Assembly (NCBI GenBank): GCA_017577365.1
Contig: PKRJ01000037.1
Span: 1 to 36,717, forward strand
DNA length: 36,717 nt
Direction of reading: 5' to 3'
Source of the DNA: Gammaproteobacteria bacterium
Lineage (GTDB): Bacteria; Pseudomonadota; Gammaproteobacteria; Steroidobacterales; Rariloculaceae
This document shows positions 24,646 through 32,241 of this stretch, in pieces. A model generated the notes under the pieces. That model was not told where the DNA came from and ran no database searches. It worked only from the letters and a program-made list of their open reading frames with translations. The position numbers and the translations under genes were made by a program. Numbering within the stretch: position 1 is the first letter of the stretch; every line of letters begins with the position of its first letter.

Positions 24646-26304
24646 CTATTCGGTCAGGATGACGCCGTTATCGCGGACGTAGCGCTCCCAAAGGTCGATC
24701 ATCTCCGCGAGCCGCTCGGGCTCGTCGGCCGCGAGGTCGCGCTGCTCCCCGGGGTCGGCCGCGATGTTGAAGAGCTGCCAACGCGCGTTCTCGCCGTCGC
24801 GAGAGTCCCAGACGATTTTCCAATCGCCCCGGCGGACCGCACGATGACCGAATAGCTCCCAGCCCACGTAGTAGTCGTCCGCGTGCACCGCGGTCGCGTC
24901 GCCCTTGAGAAGCGGCAGCATCGATTCGCCGAGGGGCGTTGCGACGCGACGGCCTCGATAGGTCGTTCCTGGATGTTTCGTCTCGGCCACCTCGAGAAAC
25001 GTCGGCAGGACGTCCATCACGGTCGCGAACGCATCGCTGCGCGTTCCCGCCGGCACGACGCCGGGCCAGTGCACGAAGGCCGGCACGCGAATGCCGCCCT
25101 CGTATGCCGATTGCTTCGCGTCGCGGAAGGGAACCGAGCCCGCGCGCGCCCAGTTCGGCCCGTACATCACGTACGAGTCGCCCGCGCCGAGATTCTCGTA
25201 GGCGTTGTCGCAGCACGTCGCGACCCAGTCGCTGAGCGGTGCGTCGAGGTCGCGGCGCAGGCCCTCCGGGCCGTTGTCGGACAGGAAGAAGATCAGCGTG
25301 TTGTCGAGCTCGCCGATCGACTCGAGATACGCGACGAAGCGGCCGATCTCGGCGTCGAGATCGCTGACCATGGCCGCGTAAATTTCCATCTTGCGCGCCT
25401 CGACGCGCCGTTCCTCGTCGCTGAGCTCTTCCCAGGTCGGCTGACCTTCAACGGGCGGGATGCCTGCGAAATCCGGCGGCACGAGGCCGAGCGCCTTCGC
25501 GCGCTCGAGCCGGCGCCGATAGAGCGCCTCGTAGCCGTCGTCGTAGAGGCCCTTGAATTTCTCGATCGATTCCGGAGGCGCTTGCAACGGCCAATGAGGC
25601 GCCGTGTACGCGAGATACGCGAAGAACGGCCGCTCGTCGGCGCGGTCCGCGTCGATGTATTCGATCATGCGATCGGTGTAGAAGCGCGTCGAGTAGAAGT
25701 CGTCGCCGACGTGCACCAGCGTCTCGCCGTCGCGATACGGCGCGAGCCCGGGCCCGTTCCACGACAAGCCGCCGAGATGCGCGGCGCCGTCGATGGAGAC
25801 GAACGAGCGCTCGAAACCTCGAGCGGCGGGGCCCGTCTCGACGTCCGCGCCGAGATGCCACTTGCCCGTCATGTACGTCCGATAGCCGGCATCTCGCAGC
25901 AGCTCCGGCAGCGCCGCGACCTGGAAGTTGAGATAGCCCTCGTAGCCCGGCTGCCCGCGTTGCGGCCCGGTCTGCCGCCCGGCCATCACGCCGAGCCCGG
26001 CGACGTGGTTGTCGGTGCCCGACAGCAGCATCGAGCGCGTCGGCGAGCACGTCATGCTCGTGTAGAACTGCGTCAGCATCATGCCGCCGTGCGCGAGCGC
26101 ATCGATATTCGGCGTCGGGATCTCGCCGCCGAACGCGCCGAGATCCGAGTAGCCCAGATCGTCGGCGACGATCAGCACGATGTTCGGTCGCGAGGCGGCG
26201 TTCTGTTCGAGCGAGGCATCAGGGGCGGGCGGATCGTCCGCGACGCACCCGGCGAGGCACGCCAACGAGATCAGAAAAACGGATAGCGATCTACGGTTGC
26301 GCAC
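24646..26304 (-). CDS. Arylsulfatase-type sulfatase, lipoprotein
   Basis: Hydrolyses sulfate esters, releasing sulfate. The 552-residue protein has a lipoprotein signal (lipobox LAGC, Cys20), so it is held in the envelope. Active-site features of type I sulfatases: metal-binding D48 D49 (VLIVADDLGYSDLG), the formylglycine site C86 in CSPTRS with consensus C-x-P-x-R, followed by LLSGTDNHVAGLG, then TGKWHLG and later LSDNGPE. Cys86 needs the FGE enzyme, not encoded here. The start is GTG 26304 with GAGGGAA upstream. It is divergent from a TetR-pirin pair and sits between two copies of a 41-bp repeat. Size and architecture are close to Pseudomonas arylsulfatase. It could supply sulfate to the SulP-CysJI locus, which is inference. 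Confidence 0.94.
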   Translation of the reverse strand: MRNRRSLSVFLISLACLAGCVADDPPAPDASLEQNAASRPNIVLIVADDLGYSDLGAFGGEIPTPNIDALAHGGMMLTQFYTSMTCSPTRSMLLSGTDNHVAGLGVMAGRQTGPQRGQPGYEGYLNFQVAALPELLRDAGYRTYMTGKWHLGADVETGPAARGFERSFVSIDGAAHLGGLSWNGPGLAPYRDGETLVHVGDDFYSTRFYTDRMIEYIDADRADERPFFAYLAYTAPHWPLQAPPESIEKFKGLYDDGYEALYRRRLERAKALGLVPPDFAGIPPVEGQPTWEELSDEERRVEARKMEIYAAMVSDLDAEIGRFVAYLESIGELDNTLIFFLSDNGPEGLRRDLDAPLSDWVATCCDNAYENLGAGDSYVMYGPNWARAGSVPFRDAKQSAYEGGIRVPAFVHWPGVVPAGTRSDAFATVMDVLPTFLEVAETKHPGTTYRGRRVATPLGESMLPLLKGDATAVHADDYYVGWELFGHRAVRRGDWKIVWDSRDGENARWQLFNIAADPGEQRDLAADEPERLAEMIDLWERYVRDNGVILTE

Positions 26305-26423
26305 GGCTTCCCTCGGTTGCTGGCTGTCGGCTGCGACGCCGGACTTTCGCTCGCGCGCACTCGGTATACAATCGCCGCACGAACTTCAGACGGGACAACG
26401 TACACGACGCCCTGCCGACTAAA

Positions 26424-26439
26424 GAGAATAGGGATTCTC
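26424..26439. promoter_or_regulatory. Perfect palindrome before TetR gene, likely operator
   Basis: GAGAAT-N4-ATTCTC is a perfect 6-bp inverted repeat ending four bases before the TetR ATG. A repressor bound here would block its own transcription or translation start and may act on the divergent sulfatase gene. Confidence 0.6.
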
Positions 26440-26465
26440 ATTTATGAGTCAAGTTGACGCGGCTC
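26425..26465 (+). repeat. 41-bp imperfect direct repeat, copy 2 (5' end of TetR gene)
   Basis: Partner of 24599-24639 in the same orientation. It includes the operator-like palindrome and the first 22 bases of the TetR coding sequence. The two copies bracket the whole sulfatase gene, about 1.8 kb apart. Confidence 0.65.
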
Positions 26466-27130
26466 CGGGCAGCGAGCGTATCAAGCAGAAGAGAGGCCGC
26501 AAGACCTACGATGCGTTGATCGCGACGGGCTTCAAGCTTCTGGCCAACCGCGAGTTCGAATCGATCACGATCGCGGAGCTCGCGCGAGCCGCGGGCTATT
26601 CGGTCGGCGCGTTCTATGCTCGCTTCAAGAGCAAGGACGAGTACTTCGATGCGTTGCTTGCGCACCATATCAGCGAAAGGCGGCGCATTCGAGAGCGGAT
26701 GTTCGCCGAGGCCGACGGCACGGACTGGGTGCGCGACGTGATCGAGGAGGCGGTCAACTACTACTGGCGGCGGCGGCGCTTCTGGCGTGCCGCGTTGATG
26801 CGCAGCATCCACGATTCCGAGTTCTGGCAGCCCGTTCGCGAGCAGGGACACGATTTCGCGACACTCTGCGTCAAGCAGATCGAGCGAGAGGCGGGCCGCG
26901 CGCTGACTCGAGAAGAGGAGATGAACGTGCGTTTCGCCGTGCAGATCGCGCTCGGCACGATCAACAACACGATCATCAATCGGCCGGGCCCGATTTTCAT
27001 GGGGCAAGCCGAGTTCGTCGACAATCTCGCCCGCGCGTTTCGCCTGGTCTCGGGCTACGACGAGATCGTCGGGGCGAAGCGGTCGAGGAAACGAGTGCCG
27101 GTCAATTCCGGCGCGGCCCGCGGCGCGTGA
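26444..27130 (+). CDS. TetR-family regulator, divergent from the sulfatase
   Basis: Repressor-type regulator of 228 residues. The HTH lies at about residues 20-70 (YDALIATGFKLLANREFESI, IAELARAAGYSVGAFYARFK, SKDEYFDALL). The ligand domain is helical with a tryptophan- and arginine-rich stretch (AVNYYWRRRRFWRAALMRSI). The tail is basic (AKRSRKRVPV). ATG 26444 lies right after a palindrome that is probably its own operator; no strong ribosome site is seen because that palindrome fills the place. It is 53 bp upstream of the pirin gene, probably one transcript. Likely targets are itself, pirin and the sulfatase; ligand unknown. Confidence 0.91.
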   Translation: MSQVDAAPGSERIKQKRGRKTYDALIATGFKLLANREFESITIAELARAAGYSVGAFYARFKSKDEYFDALLAHHISERRRIRERMFAEADGTDWVRDVIEEAVNYYWRRRRFWRAALMRSIHDSEFWQPVREQGHDFATLCVKQIEREAGRALTREEEMNVRFAVQIALGTINNTIINRPGPIFMGQAEFVDNLARAFRLVSGYDEIVGAKRSRKRVPVNSGAARGA

Positions 27131-27183
27131 CGGGTGACGGCGGTCGAGCCGCGGCGAAGCGAGCAAAGCTTCGGAGACTTCGC

Positions 27184-28224
27184 ATGAGTGACGATCCGAT
27201 TCTTTTCACCCGGCCGCTCGGTTTCCCGTGGCCGTGCATCGATCCGTTCCTGTTCTGCGCGTATCACAACGATCGCTATCCCGCGGGCAACGACAAGCTC
27301 GGCCCCGACGCGCCGCTCGCCGGGCGGAATCTCGGCATGGACTTCGAGGGGATCGACGGTTGGCGGATGTATCACGGCACCGTGGTGCCGGGGTTCCCGC
27401 GACATCCGCATCGCGGTTTCGAGACCGTGACGATCCAGCGGCGCGGATTCACCGATCATTCGGACTCGCTCGGCGCGGCCGCGCGCTTCGGCCCCGGCGA
27501 CGTGCAGTGGATCACCGCCGGCAGGGGCATCGTGCACTCGGAGATGTTCCCGCTGCTCGACCGAAACAATCCGAACCCGCTCGAGCTGTTTCAGATCTGG
27601 CTGAACCTGCCGAGCCGCGACAAGATGGCGGACCCGCATTTCGCGATGCTCTGGAGCGAATCCGTGCCGCGGCTGCGCTTCGAGGACGCGCGCGGGCGCG
27701 GCACCGACGTCGCGGTCGTCGCCGGCCGCCTCGGTGATGCCGCCCCGCCGAGCCCGCCGCCGAGGTCGTGGGCCGCCGATCCGTCCAACGAGGTCGCGAT
27801 CTGGACGATCCGCATGGCCGCGGACGCGACGTGGACGTTGCCCGCGGTCTCGCCGGGCACGCTCCGCACGCTGTACTTCTTCATCGGCTCGTCGCTTTTC
27901 GTCGGCGGACGACCGTTCACCGTCAACAACGCGATCGGGCTCGCGACGCCCGACGAGGTCGTGCTCACCAACGGTCCGGTCGACGGGGAGATCTTGTTGC
28001 TGCAGGGGCGCCCGATCGGCGAGCCGGTCGCGCAGTACGGCCCGTTCGTGATGAACACGCGCGAAGAGCTGCAGCAGGCGTTCTACGACTATCAGCGGAC
28101 CGAGTTCGGCGGCTGGCCGTGGCCGGCCGACGATCACGTGCTGCCGGCCGACGCCGGCCGCCATGCGCGCTATATCGACGGCCGGTTCGAGGAGCCGGCC
28201 GAGCGCGGCGCCGCTTCGTTCTAG
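27184..28224 (+). CDS. Pirin-family bicupin metalloprotein
   Basis: Double cupin protein of 346 residues related to pirins, which bind iron and in some cases show quercetinase activity or modulate other proteins. Metal ligands of the first cupin are recognisable: two histidines in PRHPHRGFETVT and the H and E of AGRGIVHSEMF. The C-terminal cupin covers the second half (TLYFFIGSSLFVGGRPFTV) and ends with the typical NTREELQQAFYDYQRTEFGG. ATG 27184 has GGAG eight bases before; the open frame from 27127 overlaps the TetR stop and is less likely. It is convergent with the ChaB-like gene, the two stop codons touching in the palindrome CTAGCTAG. Confidence 0.93.
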   Translation: MSDDPILFTRPLGFPWPCIDPFLFCAYHNDRYPAGNDKLGPDAPLAGRNLGMDFEGIDGWRMYHGTVVPGFPRHPHRGFETVTIQRRGFTDHSDSLGAAARFGPGDVQWITAGRGIVHSEMFPLLDRNNPNPLELFQIWLNLPSRDKMADPHFAMLWSESVPRLRFEDARGRGTDVAVVAGRLGDAAPPSPPPRSWAADPSNEVAIWTIRMAADATWTLPAVSPGTLRTLYFFIGSSLFVGGRPFTVNNAIGLATPDEVVLTNGPVDGEILLLQGRPIGEPVAQYGPFVMNTREELQQAFYDYQRTEFGGWPWPADDHVLPADAGRHARYIDGRFEEPAERGAASF

Positions 28225-28629
28225 CTAGCGCTTCTTGCCGCGCGCTTTCGGTGCCGGGGTCGAGCGGCTGCGTCGGCTTCGCGCGGCTTCTTGGCGTGCC
28301 TCGGCGCCCTTCGCCCGCGCCTCCGACTCGGTCCGGGCCACCTTGCCGCCCGCCGTCGGCGCGGCGGGCTCGTCGGTCGATTTCCGTGCGGTCGTCGGTC
28401 CTCGTGCCGCCTGCGGATCGGACGGCCCCTTGCCGTTTTTCCGCACCCACTTGTCGCCGCGTTTCTCGTACTCGTGCTTCAGCGCCGCGTACGCGACGCG
28501 GTGCGCGCGTCCGCCTTCGCCGTAGGTCTCGACTGCGCTGTCATGCGCCTTCTTCCAAAGACGCTGCGCATGCGCATCGGAGCGCAGGATCGTGCTCGGG
28601 ATCTCGGTTTCGCTGCGTCGTCTCGGCAT
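28225..28629 (-). CDS. chaB: ChaB-family protein with long basic C-terminal tail
   Basis: A 134-residue soluble protein. Residues 1-65 match ChaB: PSTILRSDAHAQRLWKKAHD, then AHRVAYAALKHEYEKRGDKW. ChaB of E. coli (about 76 residues) was linked to the cation antiporter ChaA, but no chaA gene is near. After residue 65 comes a low-complexity tail rich in Ala, Arg, Lys, Pro and Thr that ends in KARGKKR, about 70 residues longer than the E. coli protein; it may bind nucleic acid. ATG 28629 follows GAGGAGG. It is alone on this strand before the MHS transporter operon end (112 bp gap). Confidence 0.85.
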   Translation of the reverse strand: MPRRRSETEIPSTILRSDAHAQRLWKKAHDSAVETYGEGGRAHRVAYAALKHEYEKRGDKWVRKNGKGPSDPQAARGPTTARKSTDEPAAPTAGGKVARTESEARAKGAEARQEAARSRRSRSTPAPKARGKKR

Positions 28630-28741
28630 GCGTCCTCCTCGCGGAGCGCAAGTGAAAAGAGTGCTCGACTTTCACAAGCGACTATCCGTCGTGCCCGCGG
28701 TTCCGCCGTGCGGCTACCTACGCGGCGCCGATCGCATCGGC

Positions 28742-30418
28742 TCAGATGCGAGAGATGTCTCGCCCCTTCGTCTCGGGGAGCAGAAAGGCGAGGACGAGCA
28801 TGCCGATCGCGGTCACGACGATCGGATACCACAGGCCCGAATAGATATCGCCGGTCGCGGCGACCGTCGCGAACGCGATGGCGGGCAGGAAGCCGCCGAA
28901 CCAGCCGGAGCCGATGTGATACGGCAACGACAGCGCGGAGTAGCGGATGCGCGTCGGGAAGACCTCGATCGCCATCGCCGCCATCGGCGCGAAGACCATG
29001 ACGGCGAAGAGCACGAGCAACAGGATCAGGAGCATCACGAGGGGCACGTCGACGGCGGCCGAATCGGCCCGCTCAGGATAGCCCGCGTCCGCGAGCGCCT
29101 CGGCGAGCCGGGCCTCGAACGCGCCGCGCGCGGCGGCGAGCGCGCCATCGTCGAGCCCGCGTCCGTCGATGCTCTCGATACGGCGCTCGCCGACGAGGAT
29201 CACGGCGGGCGCGCCCGGCGGGCCTTCGGCGTTGTCGTAGCCGATGCCGCGGCGCGCGAGCGTGCTCTTCGCGATATCGCACGACGAGAGGAAGGCGGCG
29301 CGGCCGACGGGATCGAATTGCAGTGAGCACTCGGAAGGATCGGCGATCACCGTGACGGGCGACGATGCCCGTGCGGCGGCGACGGCCGGATTCGCCGCTT
29401 CCGTCAACGCGTGAAAGAGCGGAAACGCCGTCACGACCGCGAGCACGCCGCCGGCGAGGATGATCGGTTTACGGCCGATCGTGTCGGAGAGCCAGCTGAA
29501 GAAGACGTAGAGCAGCACGCTGATCGCCGTGACCGTCATCATCACGAGGGTCACCGTGGCGCCCTCGACCTTGAGGATCTCCGTGAGGAAGAACTGCGAG
29601 TAGAAATGCGCCGTGTAGAACAGCACGCCCTGCACCGACATCAGACCGAGCAGCACGGCGAGCACGAGCTTCAAGTGCCGCCATTCGAGGAACGCTTCCT
29701 TGAGCGGCGCCTTGGACGCGCGTCCTTCCTCGATCATCTTGCGGAACAGCGGGGATTCCTCGAGCGTCAGGCGAATCCACAACGAGATCACGAGGAGCCC
29801 GATCGAGATCAGGAACGGGATGCGCCAGCCCCATGCCTCGAATGCTTCCTCGCCGACGATCGTGCGCGTGACGAAGATGACGAGGAACGACATGAAGAGC
29901 GCGAAACCGGCTGCGGTCTGAATCCAGCCGACGTAAAGCCCGCGACGCCCGTTCGGCGAATGCTCGGCCGTGTAGACGACCGCCCCGCCGTACTCGCCGC
30001 CGTAGGCAAGCCCTTGGACGATCCGCAGCGCGATCAGCAGGATCGGCGCGACGATCCCCGCGGTCGCGTAGGTCGGCAGCAGGCCGATGCCGAAGGTCGC
30101 CAATCCCATCATCGAGATCGTGATCAGGAACGCCTTCTTGCGACCGGTGCGATCGCCGATGCGGCCGAAGAGCAGCGCGCCGAACGGGCGCACGGCGAAG
30201 CCTGCGGCGAACGTCAGGAGCGCGAAGATGAACCCGGCCGTCTCGTTCACGCCGGCGAAGAACTGACGCGAGATCAGCGGCGCGAGCGAGCCGAACAGGA
30301 TGAAATCGTAGGCCTCGAAGATCGTGCCGGCCGAGGTGCCGAACACGACTCGGCGGAGCTTCCGGTGCTCGGCGCTCCCGGCGGCGATTCCGTCGGCGAC
30401 CGCGTTCGTCGCGCTCAT
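28742..30418 (-). CDS. MHS-family MFS transporter with a large extra loop
   Basis: Proton-coupled importer of the metabolite:H+ symporter branch (ProP, KgtP relatives), 558 residues, while most members have 430-450. Signatures: EAYDFILFGSLAP in helix 1, GRIGDRTGRKKAF after helix 2, RIVQGLAYGGEYGGAVVY in helix 4-5 and PETKGRDI at the end. Between helices 8 and 9 it carries about 115 additional residues (about 341-457), expected to be periplasmic, with two cysteines (C364, C380) that could pair. The start codon overlaps the stop of the dehydrogenase gene (ATGA), showing coupling. As third gene of a catabolic operon it probably imports an organic acid; substrate unknown. Confidence 0.92.
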   Translation of the reverse strand: MSATNAVADGIAAGSAEHRKLRRVVFGTSAGTIFEAYDFILFGSLAPLISRQFFAGVNETAGFIFALLTFAAGFAVRPFGALLFGRIGDRTGRKKAFLITISMMGLATFGIGLLPTYATAGIVAPILLIALRIVQGLAYGGEYGGAVVYTAEHSPNGRRGLYVGWIQTAAGFALFMSFLVIFVTRTIVGEEAFEAWGWRIPFLISIGLLVISLWIRLTLEESPLFRKMIEEGRASKAPLKEAFLEWRHLKLVLAVLLGLMSVQGVLFYTAHFYSQFFLTEILKVEGATVTLVMMTVTAISVLLYVFFSWLSDTIGRKPIILAGGVLAVVTAFPLFHALTEAANPAVAAARASSPVTVIADPSECSLQFDPVGRAAFLSSCDIAKSTLARRGIGYDNAEGPPGAPAVILVGERRIESIDGRGLDDGALAAARGAFEARLAEALADAGYPERADSAAVDVPLVMLLILLLVLFAVMVFAPMAAMAIEVFPTRIRYSALSLPYHIGSGWFGGFLPAIAFATVAATGDIYSGLWYPIVVTAIGMLVLAFLLPETKGRDISRI

Positions 30419-31341
30419 TCGCCTCGCTCGGGCTCGACGACGACGCCGTTCAACCGCTCCCAGCGTCGGATGACGGCGGTATTGTCCGCGGCCGCTCCGA
30501 CCTCGTCGCGCCCTTCGGCGAAGATTCGGTTCACGAGCTCGAGCACCGGAGTGGTCGCGCCGAGCGCGGCGGCGAGGCCCGAGGCGATCGACACGTCCTT
30601 CGCGAGCAGGCCGAGCGTGAAGCCGGTCGAGAAGCGGCGCGGCAGCACGTGCATGGGAAAGCTCATCTCGACGTGGAAATTACGCCCGGTCGACGCGCTC
30701 ATCACGTCGACCATGACCGCGGGATCGAGGCCGAAGCGTTTCCCGACGATCAACGCCTCGGCCGTCGCCGCGAACGCGCTCGCGGCGACGATGTTGTTGA
30801 GGGCCTTCATCGCGTGTCCGCAGCCGAGGCGGCCGACGCGCACGAGCCGGTCGCCGAGCACGCGCAGGATCGGCTCCGCCGTCGCGAGTGCCGCCTCGTC
30901 GTCCGTGCCGATCATGATCGTCAGCGTGCCGGTTTCCGCCTTCGCGACGAGCCCGGAGACGGGGGCGTCGATCAGCGCGATGCCGCGCGCGGCGAGGAGG
31001 GCGCCGAGATCGCGCGTGCCGATCGGATCCGACGAGCTCATGTCGATGACGACGGCGCCACTCGCCAGCCCGTGCGCGACGCCGCCTTGCGCGCCGTCGT
31101 CGCCGAGCAGGACGCGTCTTACATCCGCGCCGGTCGGCAGCATCGTGACGACCACGTCCGCGGCGCGCCCGAGCGACTCGGGATCGTCGGCGGCGCGCCC
31201 GCCGTGCTCGGCCTCGAAGCGGCGGGCGCGAGCGGTATCGAGGTCGTAGACCGTAAGCGGAAAACCCGCGGCCGCGAGGTTTCGCGCCATCGGCCAGCCC
31301 ATGTTGCCGATGCCGACGAAACCCAATCTCGGCTTGCTCAT
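30415..31341 (-). CDS. 3-hydroxyisobutyrate dehydrogenase-family NAD(P) oxidoreductase
   Basis: Beta-hydroxyacid dehydrogenase of 308 residues. The N-terminal Rossmann domain begins with GFVGIGNMGWPMA (G-x-G-x-x-G), the substrate-binding motif is DAPVSGLVAKAETGTL near residues 125-140, and the catalytic lysine is K179 in GCGHAMKALNNIV. Members act on 3-hydroxyisobutyrate, tartronate semialdehyde and similar compounds, so the exact substrate is open. ATG 31341 lies 6 bp after the CMD-family gene stop and its end overlaps the transporter start; all three genes are one operon for uptake and oxidation of an organic acid. Confidence 0.93.
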   Translation of the reverse strand: MSKPRLGFVGIGNMGWPMARNLAAAGFPLTVYDLDTARARRFEAEHGGRAADDPESLGRAADVVVTMLPTGADVRRVLLGDDGAQGGVAHGLASGAVVIDMSSSDPIGTRDLGALLAARGIALIDAPVSGLVAKAETGTLTIMIGTDDEAALATAEPILRVLGDRLVRVGRLGCGHAMKALNNIVAASAFAATAEALIVGKRFGLDPAVMVDVMSASTGRNFHVEMSFPMHVLPRRFSTGFTLGLLAKDVSIASGLAAALGATTPVLELVNRIFAEGRDEVGAAADNTAVIRRWERLNGVVVEPERGE

Positions 31342-31347
31342 CGGTGA

Positions 31348-31740
31348 TCAGATCTTGTCGAGATCCACGCCTTCCTCGGCGAGCGACTGCGCGGCGTTGA
31401 AGAACGCGTCGCAGCCGAGCGGCACGCCGGCGTAGACCATCGTGTGCAGCAAGATCTCGCGGATCTCGAGCGGCGTCACGCCGTTCGCGAGCGCGCCTTT
31501 GACGTGAATGCGGAGCTCGTGCGAACGCCCCATCGCACAGAGCGCGGCGAGCGTGATCATGCTGCGCTCGCGGCGTGAGAGCCCTTCGCGTGACCAGGTT
31601 TCGCCGAAGCAGTAGCGGCTGACGACCTCCTGCATCGGCGCGAGAAAGCGATTCGCCTGCTCGATCTGCCGATCGGTGGTTTCTTTCCCGAACATCTCGC
31701 GCCGGATCGCGACGCCGATTTCGGTCGGGTCTTTGCCCAT
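31348..31740 (-). CDS. Carboxymuconolactone decarboxylase (CMD)-family protein
   Basis: A 130-residue all-helical protein of the CMD/AhpD superfamily. It matches the single-domain PcaC-like group: NRFLAPMQEVVSRYCFGETW, SRRERSMITLAALCAMGRSH, ELRIHVKGALANGVTPLEIR and the last helix with YAGVPLGCDAFFNAAQ. The redox CxxC of AhpD is absent, favouring a decarboxylase or isomerase-like role. ATG 31740 follows a GGGGAGG ribosome site; the frame upstream to 31797 is not needed. It is first in the CMD-dehydrogenase-transporter operon. Other protocatechuate pathway genes are not seen, so true PcaC activity is not assured. Confidence 0.9.
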   Translation of the reverse strand: MGKDPTEIGVAIRREMFGKETTDRQIEQANRFLAPMQEVVSRYCFGETWSREGLSRRERSMITLAALCAMGRSHELRIHVKGALANGVTPLEIREILLHTMVYAGVPLGCDAFFNAAQSLAEEGVDLDKI

Positions 31741-31824
31741 GCCGAGCCTCCCCCCCGGGGTCTCGGCCGAGTATAGCAGGAGGCGGCGCGCGTTCACGCG
31801 GTGCGCGAGTCCCTTCCGGCGGGT

Positions 31825-32241
31825 TCAGTCGGTTCCGGGAAACTCGACGACCTTCCAGTAGTTGTCGATCAAGCCGATCGCGCGCGTGAAGCTCGTGCCC
31901 ATGTCCGACTTCAGCATGTAGCCCGCGACGTTCAGGTTGTACGCATCGATCTTGTCCTGCTCGTCGTTCGACGTCGTGAGCACGAACACGATCGAATCCC
32001 GCAGCTCCTCGCTCGCGCGGATATGCCGCAGAAGCTCGATGCCGTTCATGCGCGGCATGTTGATATCGGTGATGATCAGGTACGGGCGGGGGAAGGTCTT
32101 CAAGATCTCGAGCGCTTCGACGCCGTCGCTCGCCACGGTCAGCGGGTTCGCGATGCGGAGCTTCTCGAAGGCCCAACGAAGGGCGCGGACGTCGACCTCG
32201 TCGTCCTCGACGAGCAGGATGTTCACGACCTTGCTAGTCAT
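31825..32241 (-). CDS. Single-domain response regulator (Rcp1-like)
   Basis: A receiver-only protein of 138 residues without an output domain. The acidic pocket is VEDDEVD, the phospho-acceptor is D59 (ITDINMPRMNG), the conserved threonine lies in VLTTSNDEQD and the lysine in GYMLKSD. It resembles the small Rcp1-like regulators paired with phytochrome-type kinases. Its ATG overlaps the kinase stop by 4 bp (ATGA), so the kinase is its likely phosphodonor. Because it has no DNA-binding part, it should act by protein contact or in a phosphorelay. The open frame running upstream to 32856 is antisense-phase noise inside the kinase gene. Confidence 0.94.
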   Translation of the reverse strand: MTSKVVNILLVEDDEVDVRALRWAFEKLRIANPLTVASDGVEALEILKTFPRPYLIITDINMPRMNGIELLRHIRASEELRDSIVFVLTTSNDEQDKIDAYNLNVAGYMLKSDMGTSFTRAIGLIDNYWKVVEFPGTD

